Assembly (NCBI RefSeq): GCF_016757215.1
Contig: NZ_JAESIY010000014.1
Coordinates: 46,285-110,284, forward strand
Source of the DNA: Fulvivirga sediminis
Lineage (GTDB): Bacteria; Bacteroidota; Bacteroidia; Cytophagales; Cyclobacteriaceae
DNA length: 64,000 nucleotides
Direction of reading: 5' to 3'
Shown one piece after another: positions 48,229-57,652 of this stretch. Under the pieces are notes generated by a model. That model was given only the letters and a program-made list of their open reading frames with translations. It made no database searches and was not told the origin of the DNA. The position numbers were made by a program, and so were the translations under genes. How positions within the stretch are numbered: the stretch's first letter is position 1; each line of letters begins with the position of its first letter.

Positions 48229-48903
48229 TTAATCTTCCAGTCTAAGATTATCAGGCAATTCGTTTTTATCATCTGGCCTTACAGTGAAACCATTGTCTAA
48301 TAAAAGCTTTTTACAGGCTTGAATGGCATTTACTAATCCTTCATCTACCTTATTGGCTTTAATACCTGCGATAACCAGGTTGACTATCTTTTGCCAATCT
48401 TCCGGCTTCACCTTTTTGTTTATTCCCGAATCAGCCAACACTACTACCTCACGCTCCAGCGCACTGATATAAATAAGCACACCAGTACGATCTCTGGTTT
48501 TAAAAATTTCCTCTTCTAAAAAAACAGTAGTAGCCCTATCAAAAACCTTTTGTTTCATAATAGTACTATCTACCATGCTTCTTGATACGGCCGGATACAC
48601 CAAGGGGATGATAAAGCCTAAAAACATTAAAAGGATAAAAAATAAAGCATCTTCGAAGGGAGTTAAAGAAAAAGGCAACAGCCAAAAATAAGAAGCCAAG
48701 CCTAAAATTAACGCACCCAAAAAACCAAAAACAGCAGCCATCTTCCACCTGGCAACTTCATAATCATCACTTTGGGCAGTATAATAAGGTACTATTTCAC
48801 CGGATGAAGCGGCTTCCAAGTCTGCTACAGCTAACCTGATTCGCTCCTTTTGTTCTTCTGAAAATTTGAATTTCTTTGATTTCATCATTTGATTATTTAC
48901 CAT
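48229..48903 (-). CDS. TPM-domain membrane protein
   Basis: A 224-residue protein with two central membrane helices (about 50-100) and TPM-domain features (RIRLAVADLEAASSGEIVPYYT at the start, VLIYISALEREVVVLADSGIN later). TPM proteins are often encoded with LemA and another TPM protein; roles in protein or photosystem repair are suggested in plants but not shown here. Its start overlaps the end of the upstream TPM gene by 7 bp. Confidence 0.82.
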   Translation of the reverse strand: MVNNQMMKSKKFKFSEEQKERIRLAVADLEAASSGEIVPYYTAQSDDYEVARWKMAAVFGFLGALILGLASYFWLLPFSLTPFEDALFFILLMFLGFIIPLVYPAVSRSMVDSTIMKQKVFDRATTVFLEEEIFKTRDRTGVLIYISALEREVVVLADSGINKKVKPEDWQKIVNLVIAGIKANKVDEGLVNAIQACKKLLLDNGFTVRPDDKNELPDNLRLED

Positions 48904-49739
48904 CCGCCGGAGGCTCCTCCACCACCAAAGCTACCACCGCCGCCACTAAAGCCGCCACCGCCACTATAGCCGCCACCATAATATCCACCACCGCCTCTTC
49001 CGCCACCGCCGCCAGCATTTAAAAAGATCAGTGAAATTACAGTAATTATGACTGCTACAATCCAATTAATTAATATCACAGTTAGCACAAATATTATCAA
49101 AGCACCAACTATTAATCCTTTCCATTTCCCTAAGTATTTTTTAAGAAAATAATCTGCTGATATCATGACTATTATACCAAAAACAAAAAGAAATCCGGAT
49201 ATGCCTGAAATATCGTTATCGTCCTCTGCCTTGCTTGGCTCTGGCAGTGGCTCTCCATCAACTAACCCAATAATTGCATCCACAGCATCAGATATACCTA
49301 AATCAAAATTACCCGACCGAAACTGCGGCTTTATAATCTCTTCTATTATTCTTTTCGCATATGCATCAGGAATAGCCCCTTCCAGCCCATAACCTACTTC
49401 AATCCTTACTTTTCTATCATTTTTTGCCACGATAAGTATAACACCATCATCCACCTTACTTCGGCCAATCTTCCATTTTTCAGCCACTTTAATACCGAAT
49501 TGCTCTATGGTTTCATCTCCTGTAGTAGGCAATAGCAATACTACTATCTGGCTGCCCTTTCGCTTTTCAAACTCTTCAAGATCAGTGGAAATAGCATTTA
49601 TTTGGTATGACTTTAATGTACCTGTAAGATCTACAACGCGCCCCGTTAAGGATGGCACTTGAACATCCTGAGCTTTAAGTATAGCCGGAATGAACAACAG
49701 AAGAATTAAACTAAAGATATAGGGAGCTATCTTATGCAC
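48897..49739 (-). CDS. TPM-domain protein with Gly-rich tail (YgcG family)
   Basis: A 280-residue protein. Signal peptide (to about residue 23), a TPM domain (about 30-155; VVDLTGTLKSYQINAI, QIVVLLLPTTGDETIEQFG, GYGLEGAIPDAYA), two membrane helices (about 178-240), and a low-complexity tail of Gly, Ser and Tyr (about 243-280). This matches YgcG-type proteins. It is divergent from lemA with a 112-bp shared promoter region, which is the standard LemA-TPM pairing. Confidence 0.88.
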   Translation of the reverse strand: MHKIAPYIFSLILLLFIPAILKAQDVQVPSLTGRVVDLTGTLKSYQINAISTDLEEFEKRKGSQIVVLLLPTTGDETIEQFGIKVAEKWKIGRSKVDDGVILIVAKNDRKVRIEVGYGLEGAIPDAYAKRIIEEIIKPQFRSGNFDLGISDAVDAIIGLVDGEPLPEPSKAEDDNDISGISGFLFVFGIIVMISADYFLKKYLGKWKGLIVGALIIFVLTVILINWIVAVIITVISLIFLNAGGGGGRGGGGYYGGGYSGGGGFSGGGGSFGGGGASGGW

Positions 49740-49851
49740 GAGTCAGCGAAATTTTATATTAGATTGCAATATAAACGTTTATATTTGATCAATAATTAAG
49801 ATTTAAATTTACTCAATTATATACGAGCAAAATACAATTAAACATAGAAAT

Positions 49852-50445
49852 ATGAAAAAAGGACTTCTAATCACTATAGCTATAATAGTTATCCTGGGAA
49901 TTATTATTTACAGCTTTTTCGGAGGCAAGTACAATAATATGGTATCTATGGATGAGCAGGTAGCAACTCAATGGGCTAATGTAGAAACACAATATCAAAG
50001 AAGAGCAGACCTAATTCCCAATCTGGTAAATACGGTGAAAGGTTTTGCTAATCAAGAAAAAGAAGTTTTCACGCAAGTAGTAGAAGCTCGATCAAAGGCT
50101 ACAAGTATACAAATAGACCCTTCTAAATTAGATGCCGCGGCTATGCAAAAATTTCAAAATGCTCAAAGCCAATTGAGCGGTGCCTTATCAAGACTGCTTG
50201 TAACTGTAGAAAGATATCCGGAACTGAAGTCGAATCAAAATTTTCTAGAGTTACAGGCCCAATTGGAAGGAACAGAAAATAGGATCGCTGTAGAGCGCAG
50301 ACGTTACAATGAAGCAGCTCAAAGCTACAATACCTATATCAGGCAATTTCCTAACAACTTGCTTTCTGGCATGTATGGCTTTGAAAGAAGACCTCTCTTC
50401 GAAGCTCAACAAGGAGCAGACAAAGCTCCTCAAGTCAGTTTTTAA
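49852..50445 (+). CDS. lemA: LemA family protein
   Basis: A 197-residue membrane protein. One N-terminal helix (about 4-23) is followed by helical segments with LemA motifs (VATQWANVETQYQRRADLIPNLVNTVKGF, LSRLLVTVERYPELKSN, TENRIAVERRRYNEA). LemA is an inner-membrane scaffold of unclear role. Together with the two TPM genes it forms a conserved cluster. An intrinsic terminator follows. Confidence 0.93.
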   Translation: MKKGLLITIAIIVILGIIIYSFFGGKYNNMVSMDEQVATQWANVETQYQRRADLIPNLVNTVKGFANQEKEVFTQVVEARSKATSIQIDPSKLDAAAMQKFQNAQSQLSGALSRLLVTVERYPELKSNQNFLELQAQLEGTENRIAVERRRYNEAAQSYNTYIRQFPNNLLSGMYGFERRPLFEAQQGADKAPQVSF

Positions 50446-50512
50446 TAATAAAAAGCAGGAGCTAACCCTTCGAATGTTAGGAAAACTCACCTATAACTAA
50501 ATTAGCAAAAAC

Positions 50513-50547
50513 AAAAGCCCTGCAACCATGCAAGGCTTTTGTTTTTT
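50513..50547 (+). terminator. Intrinsic terminator after lemA
   Basis: Arms AAAAGCCCTGCA and TGCAAGGCTTTT (one mismatch) with a short loop, then GTTTTTT. It may also end the convergent methionine-synthase transcript. Confidence 0.82.
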
Positions 50548-50562
50548 ATATAGGCAATGAGA

Positions 50563-51669
50563 TCAAAGACCCCACACCTCTTCAGCTATAGCTACCATGT
50601 TCTTCACCTTTTCCCACTGCTGCTCATAAGCCAGTTTGTTACCATCTTCAGTAGATGAGAAACCACACTGAGGGCTGAGACACAAGTGCTCTAAGGCCAC
50701 ATACTCAGAAGCTTCTTTTATTCGGCTCTTAATAGTTTCCTTATCTTCTATATCTCCTGTTTTAGAGGTGATTAAACCCAGCACTATATTTTGATTTTTT
50801 GACTTTGCCAGGGGCGCAAAATCACCACTGCGTTCATCATCATACTCTAAAAAGAAACCATCTATATTTACACTAAACATCTCCTCTGCTATTACATCAT
50901 AACCCCCAGAGTAAATCCAGGCAGAGTGAAAATTACCACGACAAACGTGCATGGTCACTAATAAATCATCAGGCTTATCTTGCAGTGCATTATTCAATAT
51001 CTCGGCGGCCAATCTAGCTACCTCTACAGGATCAAGACCTTCTTCCTTTAGCGCCTTGCGCTGACCTTCGTCTACCAATGTTGCCCAATACACATCATCT
51101 AGTTGCAAATAACGACACCCTAAATCATAAAAATGCTTAATAGTGAGTCTATATGCCTCTGATAAGTCTTTAGCCAAGTCATAAATACTTGAATATACAG
51201 GCGTATTTCTAATATTGGGCTGAAAGAACATGTTAGGGCTAGGAATAGTCTGCTTGGCCACATAATCATCTCCAACATGGGCTTTTAAAAAGGCAAAGTG
51301 CTCAAAAAACGGATGATTAGGGTTATAGCGAATAGGCTCATATATGTCTATCAGTCGGCCAGGAGTGGTAATACCATGAAATTCATAAGGAGGGCCGTCT
51401 ATCTGGCGAGTACCAAGAAAGTCCTTCATAAAATCAAAATGCCACCATGAGCGGCGGAACTCACCATCTGTAATGCTCTTTAGTCCTGATTCCTTTTGCT
51501 TTTCTATCAGTTTTATAATTTCCTGATCTTCTACCGCTTTAAGTGACTCCGCATCGATTGTACCAGCTGCAAATTTTTCTCTAGCTTCTTTAAGCGCCTC
51601 TGATCTTAAAAAGCTACCCACATGATCCGCTTTAAATGGAGTCAGTTTTGTGTTTAGGATTGTTCCCAT
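50563..51669 (-). CDS. Cobalamin-independent methionine synthase family protein (YxjG/YxjH-like)
   Basis: A 368-residue protein with the C-terminal catalytic fold of MetE only: DHVGSFLRS at the start, ITDGEFRR, YLQLDDVYWATL, the His-Cys zinc part in TMHVCRGNF, the FLEYDDERSG motif and CLSPQCGFSS with the second zinc Cys. I start at 51669 because conservation begins there; the frame is open to 51810. It transfers methyl groups to homocysteine or a related thiol. The long leader carries a cobalamin riboswitch (51850-52020), so its expression should fall when B12 is plentiful, which is expected for a B12-independent enzyme. Confidence 0.85.
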   Translation of the reverse strand: MGTILNTKLTPFKADHVGSFLRSEALKEAREKFAAGTIDAESLKAVEDQEIIKLIEKQKESGLKSITDGEFRRSWWHFDFMKDFLGTRQIDGPPYEFHGITTPGRLIDIYEPIRYNPNHPFFEHFAFLKAHVGDDYVAKQTIPSPNMFFQPNIRNTPVYSSIYDLAKDLSEAYRLTIKHFYDLGCRYLQLDDVYWATLVDEGQRKALKEEGLDPVEVARLAAEILNNALQDKPDDLLVTMHVCRGNFHSAWIYSGGYDVIAEEMFSVNIDGFFLEYDDERSGDFAPLAKSKNQNIVLGLITSKTGDIEDKETIKSRIKEASEYVALEHLCLSPQCGFSSTEDGNKLAYEQQWEKVKNMVAIAEEVWGL

Positions 51670-51849
51670 AATTGATTTACTAATTATTGATTTTAAATGC
51701 TTTATAAGCTCTTTAAAATGCTTCGTAATGCTATGAGAAAAGAAAATTTGGAAGAATAAAATACAGAAATGACAGACTTCGCCTGTTATGACACATGCAC
51801 TATCATTCATATATTCATTGTAAGACCGAAAGCTTCAAATCGCGAAAGC

Positions 51850-52020
51850 ATTGTCCATTCAGAATAGGCAGGTCTCCTGACTTGTAACCGATTGATCAGC
51901 CTTCCCATTCTTGCTAAGTTAAGAACAGTGGACATTGAAAATGATCAATCGTTTGGCATGTTACTTACAGTTGCGCGACAGTTCGTGATTTTCACACGAT
52001 TCCCTATTAATCTACCTTAA
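51850..52020 (-). promoter_or_regulatory. Cobalamin riboswitch upstream of the MetE-like gene
   Basis: Read on the minus strand, the order is GGGAATCGTGTGAAAATCACGAACTGTCGCGCAACTGTAA (split at 51980-52006), then a GTCCACTG block, GGGAAGG, and near the 3' end AGTCAGGAGACCTGCC (B12 box, around 51867-51882). These blocks, their order and spacing match the cobalamin riboswitch core. About 180 nt separate it from the ATG, enough for an expression platform. Confidence 0.88.
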
Positions 52021-52373
52021 GTAAAACCTTTTCCGTTTGATGAAGTATGTAAAAGAACCTATGATGGGTAAAGTTAAAGATCCTTTTCAATTTTATGGCA
52101 TGATTTGAGGCATGCTGTTGAAAATAGTGCTTATAAAGCTAAAGAAGTAGCTCTTCATATCGGCAATAACATCTAACATTAAGTCGTTTGTAGTCAGAGA
52201 TTACGAACAGCGAGTTTTGCATCAACTAACCATACAAATTGACCTTATCAGCATATAGCTACTATTGGGCTGACTGCCTTTTTAAACTTCCTAAAGAATA
52301 ACACCGACTGGATATTTATGCCATATTCAATATTAATCTAAAGTCAAATCCAAAATCCACAGTGCTTTTTACC
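52021..52373. other. Intergenic stretch between the riboswitch and the LRR gene
   Basis: About 350 bases. It must hold the promoter of the riboswitch-controlled transcript. A few short plus-strand frames occur but none supports a gene. Confidence 0.4.
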
Positions 52374-54782
52374 CTAGTAGTCATCCTTACTAAAAAGGAA
52401 TGACAGTTTTTCATGACTGAACTCTTTTTTCAACCTTGTATAATTGGGCGTGATTAAATTTTGATAAGTTTTGGGCGATATATTGTAGCCTTTGAATTTT
52501 GAAATATAATATTTCACTTCTTTCAGTTTCAATTTTTGGAAATACTCCGGAATATCATTTTCAAACGTGCAGCTATTAATTCCCAAGTATTGTAAATGTT
52601 GCAGATCAGCAATCCATTTAGGGAAATCGACAAATTGTATACCTTCTAAATAAAGGGTTTCCAAATTAGAAAACGCTTTAACGTAATCTGGAAGTGTTTC
52701 TATTTTATGATTAGGATTAAAATCAATAAGATCCAGGCTGGTTAAACTTTCCGGTATGGTTTTAATATCATCTCCAACCCCCATAAGGTGTAGCCTCTGC
52801 AAGGCCGTAAATTGATTAAGCTGAGCATAAGCTTCTTTATCAAAAGCATAACATAAAGACAACTCTATATCTTTTAGCTTAGGAGCCTCTAGCGCGGCCA
52901 AAGAAGACACCTCGGTACGCGATAGAGAAAGCTTTTCTAAATGATTCAGCTGCACGGCAGGAAATTCTTGTATTACCTGGTTCTGTTGAATAGAAAGCGC
53001 CTGTAAATTGGGCATCTCCTGAAGTAGTTGCAGCACATTTTCTGCCTTATAATTCTCGAGTTTTAACCCTTTTAACTGAGGAGCCGGGTGGGCATTAAGT
53101 GCTGCTTCGCTTCCGGCCTCATTTTCGATAAATAGTTTTTCAAGGTTAGGGCAATTCTTTAAAACATCTTTAATCGCTTCTGGCGACCATTTTAAGCGCA
53201 ATTTTCTTAGGTATTCAGGCTTAGGAAGACAGGCCGAATAATCGACAGCAGGGGCTGAGAGGTCTTTTGGCAAAGATAGATCTAAAGTCTCTGCTATTAT
53301 TTTACTGAAAAAACCCTCCATATCTGGAATGCTTACGGATTGTAACAAAGCCTTTTCAGTGTTTATGAATTGTTCTCCTACAATAAATTCTTTGATTTGA
53401 AGAAGGTAAAGATCATTAACTTGCTGAGGAAGTGCATCCGCTTCAATAATCAAATTCGGACATCTTTGAATTTCTAAAGAATCAAGTAAGGCTATACTTT
53501 TCAAACTTTCAGGAAGCCTCTCTACATCAGAATTCCATATTTTTATAGCAGATAAGTTAGGACATGCTCGCAGATTAGAGAATAAAGAATCGAATTTTTC
53601 CACACCAAAACAAGCAATTTTCTCTAACGCAGGTAAACCTTCTAAGCCGGCAGAAAGCTCAGGCAGCTCATTCATACGGTAGATTTCTACCTCTTTTAGA
53701 TTCGAGAAACTTTCAGGATGTTGAAAAACATAGGCTAATAAATCTGCTCTGTGAAAACTCAGTTTAGCAATCTCCAGCGCTTTACCTGTATGTATAATTT
53801 TAACTGATTTATCTAATCGAATAGCTCCTATATTCGGCACAAAAGCACAGTAATCTTCAACCTTCTTAACCTTGGGCAATTTTTTAAACTCGGCTTTTTC
53901 TAAGGTTTTTAACTGCGGAATACATTTTGGTATTTCAATCAGGTTAGGGCAGTCGTAAACTTCTATTTCTTTCAGACTTTTTAAAGAAGATATATCCGGC
54001 AAAGCTTTCAAGTTCGCTAAATCCTCCAATTCCAATACCTGTATAGAAGTCGGAAGTTTTAATTGATCAATACTTGTAGTGGTTAACCCTTCTAATTGTA
54101 AGGTTTCAAGATTGCTGAGTTGCTGTAAATCTTGCGGTATTTCTAAAGTCACAGGCTCTTCTGCTTCGCTCTGATCAATAGAAAGCTCTTTTAAATGCTC
54201 TAATTGGCTGAAATATTTTGGAAACTCTTGCAAATATGGGGTTTTCAGCTTTAAAGTTTCTAAGTCTTTTAAGTTACTGAAGCTATCCGGCAATTGGGTA
54301 TATGCTCCATCAATTTGAAGCACGTGTATCGAATTTAATGTCCCGAATTCTTCTGGAATACCGTTGGCAAATACATCTCCTATAAACAAGCCCGTTATAC
54401 CTTGAAGACGTGTGATAATAGTAGGGTCTTTACTTATTTTTTTAGCAACACTTTCTTCATCTATAAAAAAGCGAATAAACCCTAATAACTGGTATAGTCT
54501 GCCAATAGGAAAATCAGGATCTATAGAGGCAAAATGTACCAGCGAGCTAATTATTTTACCAGTATCATCTAATTTTTCAGGAAGTTTATTACGAGTTTTA
54601 AAAGCTTTTAATTGGGCTTTGTTTCCATGTTTCTCGAAGGTCTCCGTAATTTCCTGTACAACTTCTTTATCTCTACTAAGTTTACCAATTATAAAAAGTT
54701 CATAAAGACTATCGAGCGGATAGTTACTTTTTTCTTGTAGATCTTTGTAGTAAGATGATATATTTTCTGGATTAAATTTCAT
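52374..54782 (-). CDS. Cytoplasmic leucine-rich-repeat protein
   Basis: The 802-residue protein (start at 54782; the frame runs to 54857) has no signal peptide or membrane helix. Residues about 1-125 are a helical N-domain. From about 130 to 780 there are more than twenty LRR units of 21-24 residues with the pattern L-x-x-L-x-L-x-x-x-x-L-x-x-(I/F)P, e.g. LKDLETLKLKTPYLQEFP and LSNLETLQLEGL. LRR proteins bind other proteins. It is the last gene of a four-gene minus-strand set with SUKH-like and beta-propeller proteins, which suggests recognition or immunity; that is inferred. Confidence 0.85.
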   Translation of the reverse strand: MKFNPENISSYYKDLQEKSNYPLDSLYELFIIGKLSRDKEVVQEITETFEKHGNKAQLKAFKTRNKLPEKLDDTGKIISSLVHFASIDPDFPIGRLYQLLGFIRFFIDEESVAKKISKDPTIITRLQGITGLFIGDVFANGIPEEFGTLNSIHVLQIDGAYTQLPDSFSNLKDLETLKLKTPYLQEFPKYFSQLEHLKELSIDQSEAEEPVTLEIPQDLQQLSNLETLQLEGLTTTSIDQLKLPTSIQVLELEDLANLKALPDISSLKSLKEIEVYDCPNLIEIPKCIPQLKTLEKAEFKKLPKVKKVEDYCAFVPNIGAIRLDKSVKIIHTGKALEIAKLSFHRADLLAYVFQHPESFSNLKEVEIYRMNELPELSAGLEGLPALEKIACFGVEKFDSLFSNLRACPNLSAIKIWNSDVERLPESLKSIALLDSLEIQRCPNLIIEADALPQQVNDLYLLQIKEFIVGEQFINTEKALLQSVSIPDMEGFFSKIIAETLDLSLPKDLSAPAVDYSACLPKPEYLRKLRLKWSPEAIKDVLKNCPNLEKLFIENEAGSEAALNAHPAPQLKGLKLENYKAENVLQLLQEMPNLQALSIQQNQVIQEFPAVQLNHLEKLSLSRTEVSSLAALEAPKLKDIELSLCYAFDKEAYAQLNQFTALQRLHLMGVGDDIKTIPESLTSLDLIDFNPNHKIETLPDYVKAFSNLETLYLEGIQFVDFPKWIADLQHLQYLGINSCTFENDIPEYFQKLKLKEVKYYISKFKGYNISPKTYQNLITPNYTRLKKEFSHEKLSFLFSKDDY

Positions 54783-54880
54783 GGCAATTTCATGTCTTTG
54801 TGCTATATGAACTTTGGCTCTTGTTTGAGAGTTTGACTGCCCCTCACTATCTATCAACCCGTAAATCAGGTTTATCTATT

Positions 54881-56125
54881 TTACCATATCATTATGGGTT
54901 CATCTTTCCATACAATCAGCCTGAATTCTTCATAGTGATTTCCATTGCCAATGGTGTGATCGTCTCTATGGCCTTTTCCTAGTTGTAGTTTATGAATCAT
55001 GCCAGTGTATGAGCCTACCCATAAGGTCTTTTCATCATCAGAGATGGTCAGCCCGCTAATGGTTGACCCAAGAAAATGCCTCCAAATGCATTCACCCTGC
55101 TGGTTAAAAGCTTTGATATATCCATAGGCATCTCCTAAAATATATAAATCCTTTGTAGTAAGCCCTACATACACACGCATACCATCATCAATAATCTGGT
55201 AGTCCTCACTTTCCTCATAAGCTTCTATTTTTAAGCCATTTATGTTTTGGGTTGAAACTCCGATGGTGATCCCGTTGTAAAAATGACAAGAGTTAGTAAT
55301 TAGCTGTTTGTCGTCAGCTGAGAAAAGACAAAAATGTGGGTAAGAAGATTGTGGGCCTACTTCACCTATTTGCTCTCCGTCCTGATTCAATATTCTGTGG
55401 TCGTCACATTGATCCCCTACCACAATGTATTCATTAGTGTTCGAGAGGGTGGCATTTTCCATATCGATATAAGGAGTCCACTCATCATCCTCTAAATCTG
55501 GAACGGGATGAATCATTTTTTCTTCGCTAGCCGATAGGATATAAATTCCCTCAGAAGTGGTTAATAGAATTTTACGCCCGTCATTAAAAGGAATGAGGTC
55601 CGTAATTGCCAATCCTTTTGTTTGGGATAATTCGAATGTTTGAATAATGCTTCCTTGCCATCCTTGTGTAGTTACTATTTTATGGTTGGAGGCTATAGCA
55701 AAAACATTGTTTCTCTTGGATTTGCCAATTGCATCAATTGATGCATCAAGTTCAACTACTTCTTTACCATTCAGTAAGTATGCTTGACGTTTGTCATAGG
55801 CTGTGCCAGTTAAAAAAATGATTTTATCATCTTCAATGAATTGAAGTTGCTCTATACTCTGGCCTTTTGATTGAAATAGCTTTATTAAAGGGGCATGTGC
55901 CGGAGGAAAGTTGTTCCTGAATTCTTCGGTGGAGTCATTTTTATTAGCTTCTCTTAATAGCTCAATGACCTCATCTGTTAAATGCTCTCTTCTGTCTTCG
56001 GGTTCTTTCCCTTTCCAATTATCCCAACCATTTTTTTCTCCGTACTCAACCATCTCATTGATCTCGGTAGCATAACTACTTCCCAATCTGTTCCACTCTT
56101 CCTGTAGTTTAGATATTTCTTTCAT
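54881..56125 (-). CDS. Beta-propeller-like protein of the LRR/SUKH cluster
   Basis: The 414-residue protein has a helical N-part (about 1-85; EEWNRLGSSYATEINEMVEYGEK) and then WD40/PQQ-like units (IFLTGTAYDKRQAYLL, ILLTTSEGIYILSASE, LYILGDAYGYIKAFNQQGECIWRHFLG, TLWVGSYTGMIHKLQLGKG). No signal peptide is present. It probably folds as a propeller that binds a partner protein. It lies 98 bp upstream of the LRR start and 156 bp downstream of the DUF gene in the same direction. Confidence 0.72.
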   Translation of the reverse strand: MKEISKLQEEWNRLGSSYATEINEMVEYGEKNGWDNWKGKEPEDRREHLTDEVIELLREANKNDSTEEFRNNFPPAHAPLIKLFQSKGQSIEQLQFIEDDKIIFLTGTAYDKRQAYLLNGKEVVELDASIDAIGKSKRNNVFAIASNHKIVTTQGWQGSIIQTFELSQTKGLAITDLIPFNDGRKILLTTSEGIYILSASEEKMIHPVPDLEDDEWTPYIDMENATLSNTNEYIVVGDQCDDHRILNQDGEQIGEVGPQSSYPHFCLFSADDKQLITNSCHFYNGITIGVSTQNINGLKIEAYEESEDYQIIDDGMRVYVGLTTKDLYILGDAYGYIKAFNQQGECIWRHFLGSTISGLTISDDEKTLWVGSYTGMIHKLQLGKGHRDDHTIGNGNHYEEFRLIVWKDEPIMIW

Positions 56126-56281
56126 CTTATTTAAAAATCATATTTTGTTTTTGACTCCATTAACCACAGCAACATAAGGTGCTGTGTCTCTATTTTTTAT
56201 TAAGCTCCGATATGAGTATTGATAGATAGTAGCACCGGAGATTTGATATTCGCTTTCCTTTGATACAAATTGCATTTTTCG

Positions 56282-57187
56282 TCAAAGCCACTCTGCTTCT
56301 ATGCCTAATTTTTCAAAATCATCCACTATGTGCTCTTTGGCATAACATAAGGTTACTTTTTTTAAGTTGGGAAAGAGCTTAGCATCTTCTACACTTTCTA
56401 TATCCCAGTAGTCCTCATCACCACCAGCAAAGGGGACTAAATTCATGTAAACATCATTACCGCCATCTTGATAGATCTCCGTTAGTTTCGGCGCCAGGCG
56501 TTTAGGTACAGGAAAATCTTTGAAATACTGCGTCACTTCTGCAATAGGTTCGTAGCCTTCTTCATCTATATCAATCTCCCTCTTGGTATACCATTTCGCA
56601 AATTCATGTACATCAAATTGAGGAGTTAACAGACCTTGGGTATACATCAACTCTTCTATCACCGCGAGTTTAAAGCCAAAATCGGTAAAGGAGATCAGCT
56701 CTTCATCGGGTGTAGTAATCACATATTTATCTTTAGGAATACCTGCTGCTCGGTCGTAAGGCTTGTACTCACTGACTTCAATGGCTTTGACACTCTCTTC
56801 TTCAATATCAAACCAGGCGCTTACGCCATTTACCACTACAGCGCCCGTAGTGTCTCCCTCAAACACTTTTACCCGTTTTCCTGGGTTTTGATGATAGTAA
56901 TTGATAATATCCTCATCTTCAATATAAAAAGTGCCGGAAAAAGTTTGAGAAGGACTAAATCGATAATCTTCTTTCTCAAAACTGGCACTTATAGCATAAA
57001 TGACATTTTTTTCTTTAGAATAACCTACTATACCGAGTTCATCCCACGTGTAAACACCACCATTTTTACCCTTAAAGAAACGAGGATTTTCACCTAGTAC
57101 ACTTTCTAAGACCGTTAAAGAAACGGGGAATGAAATGGATGTATTATTGATTTCAAAACCAGTTGAAGAGAGACGTAAATTTGCCAT
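56282..57187 (-). CDS. DUF6892/DUF7738-like protein
   Basis: The 301-residue soluble protein has an N-terminal beta part (MANLRLSSTGFEINNTSISFP, then VYTWDELGIVGY), an acidic middle (GTFYIEDEDIINYYH) and a C-terminal part ending in KKVTLCYAKEHIVDDFEKLGIEAEWL. The pattern recalls DUF7738 plus DUF6892 proteins that occur beside SMI1/KNR4-type genes in polymorphic-toxin or immunity neighbourhoods. I name these families from memory of the pattern, without a search. It is 21 bp behind the SUKH-like gene. Confidence 0.55.
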   Translation of the reverse strand: MANLRLSSTGFEINNTSISFPVSLTVLESVLGENPRFFKGKNGGVYTWDELGIVGYSKEKNVIYAISASFEKEDYRFSPSQTFSGTFYIEDEDIINYYHQNPGKRVKVFEGDTTGAVVVNGVSAWFDIEEESVKAIEVSEYKPYDRAAGIPKDKYVITTPDEELISFTDFGFKLAVIEELMYTQGLLTPQFDVHEFAKWYTKREIDIDEEGYEPIAEVTQYFKDFPVPKRLAPKLTEIYQDGGNDVYMNLVPFAGGDEDYWDIESVEDAKLFPNLKKVTLCYAKEHIVDDFEKLGIEAEWL

Positions 57188-57208
57188 AATTAGTTAATTT
57201 ATAATACT

Positions 57209-57652
57209 TTATAAAGGCTTTTTCTCTTTTAAGAATTTATCAAAGGAACCTGAAACTTTAGTTATTCCTCCCCCATCGTGGTAATAGGCCCATAACGAAA
57301 AACTACATTCCGGATCCAGGTAGAGATAGTCTCCATTTTCGTGCGCTATCACAAAACCCTTGGCTACCCGATCTAGCTTAACCCTGCCAAAATGTGCTGA
57401 ATGTGCATACACATCTTCGGTAGTTTCTGCTTGAACTTGTGCGTAAAGCTTTAAACATTCATAATTAGCGGCTTCCCCCACTCCGTCCATAGTCCAACGT
57501 TTTAATAACTCTTCTTTACCCATCATATTCCAGATACGCGCATCATAGCGCCCTTTATTTCTAATTTGGGTGCCTTCGGGGTGCTCATCAAGAAATTTAA
57601 GATACTTGCTTGGTAATTCTTGTTGAAAGGTTTCGCTAAACTCTAATTTCAT
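57209..57652 (-). CDS. SMI1/KNR4 (SUKH)-like protein, probable immunity family
   Basis: The 147-residue protein fits the SUKH superfamily: a start with LPSKYLKFLDEHPEGTQIRNKG, and the hallmark central strand region VAKGFVIAHENGDYLYLDPECSFSLWAYYHDG with an acidic turn. SUKH proteins commonly neutralise nuclease toxins of contact-dependent or T6SS systems, or serve in larger complexes. No toxin gene is adjacent. It is the first gene of the four-gene set ending with the LRR gene. Confidence 0.65.
   Translation of the reverse strand: MKLEFSETFQQELPSKYLKFLDEHPEGTQIRNKGRYDARIWNMMGKEELLKRWTMDGVGEAANYECLKLYAQVQAETTEDVYAHSAHFGRVKLDRVAKGFVIAHENGDYLYLDPECSFSLWAYYHDGGGITKVSGSFDKFLKEKKPL

Noticed and set aside
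52058..52175. Short plus-strand pieces (e.g. HAVENSAYKAKEVALHIG) that recall a SIMPL-domain protein
   Set aside because: The pieces are under 25 codons with stops between them; too little to call a gene remnant.
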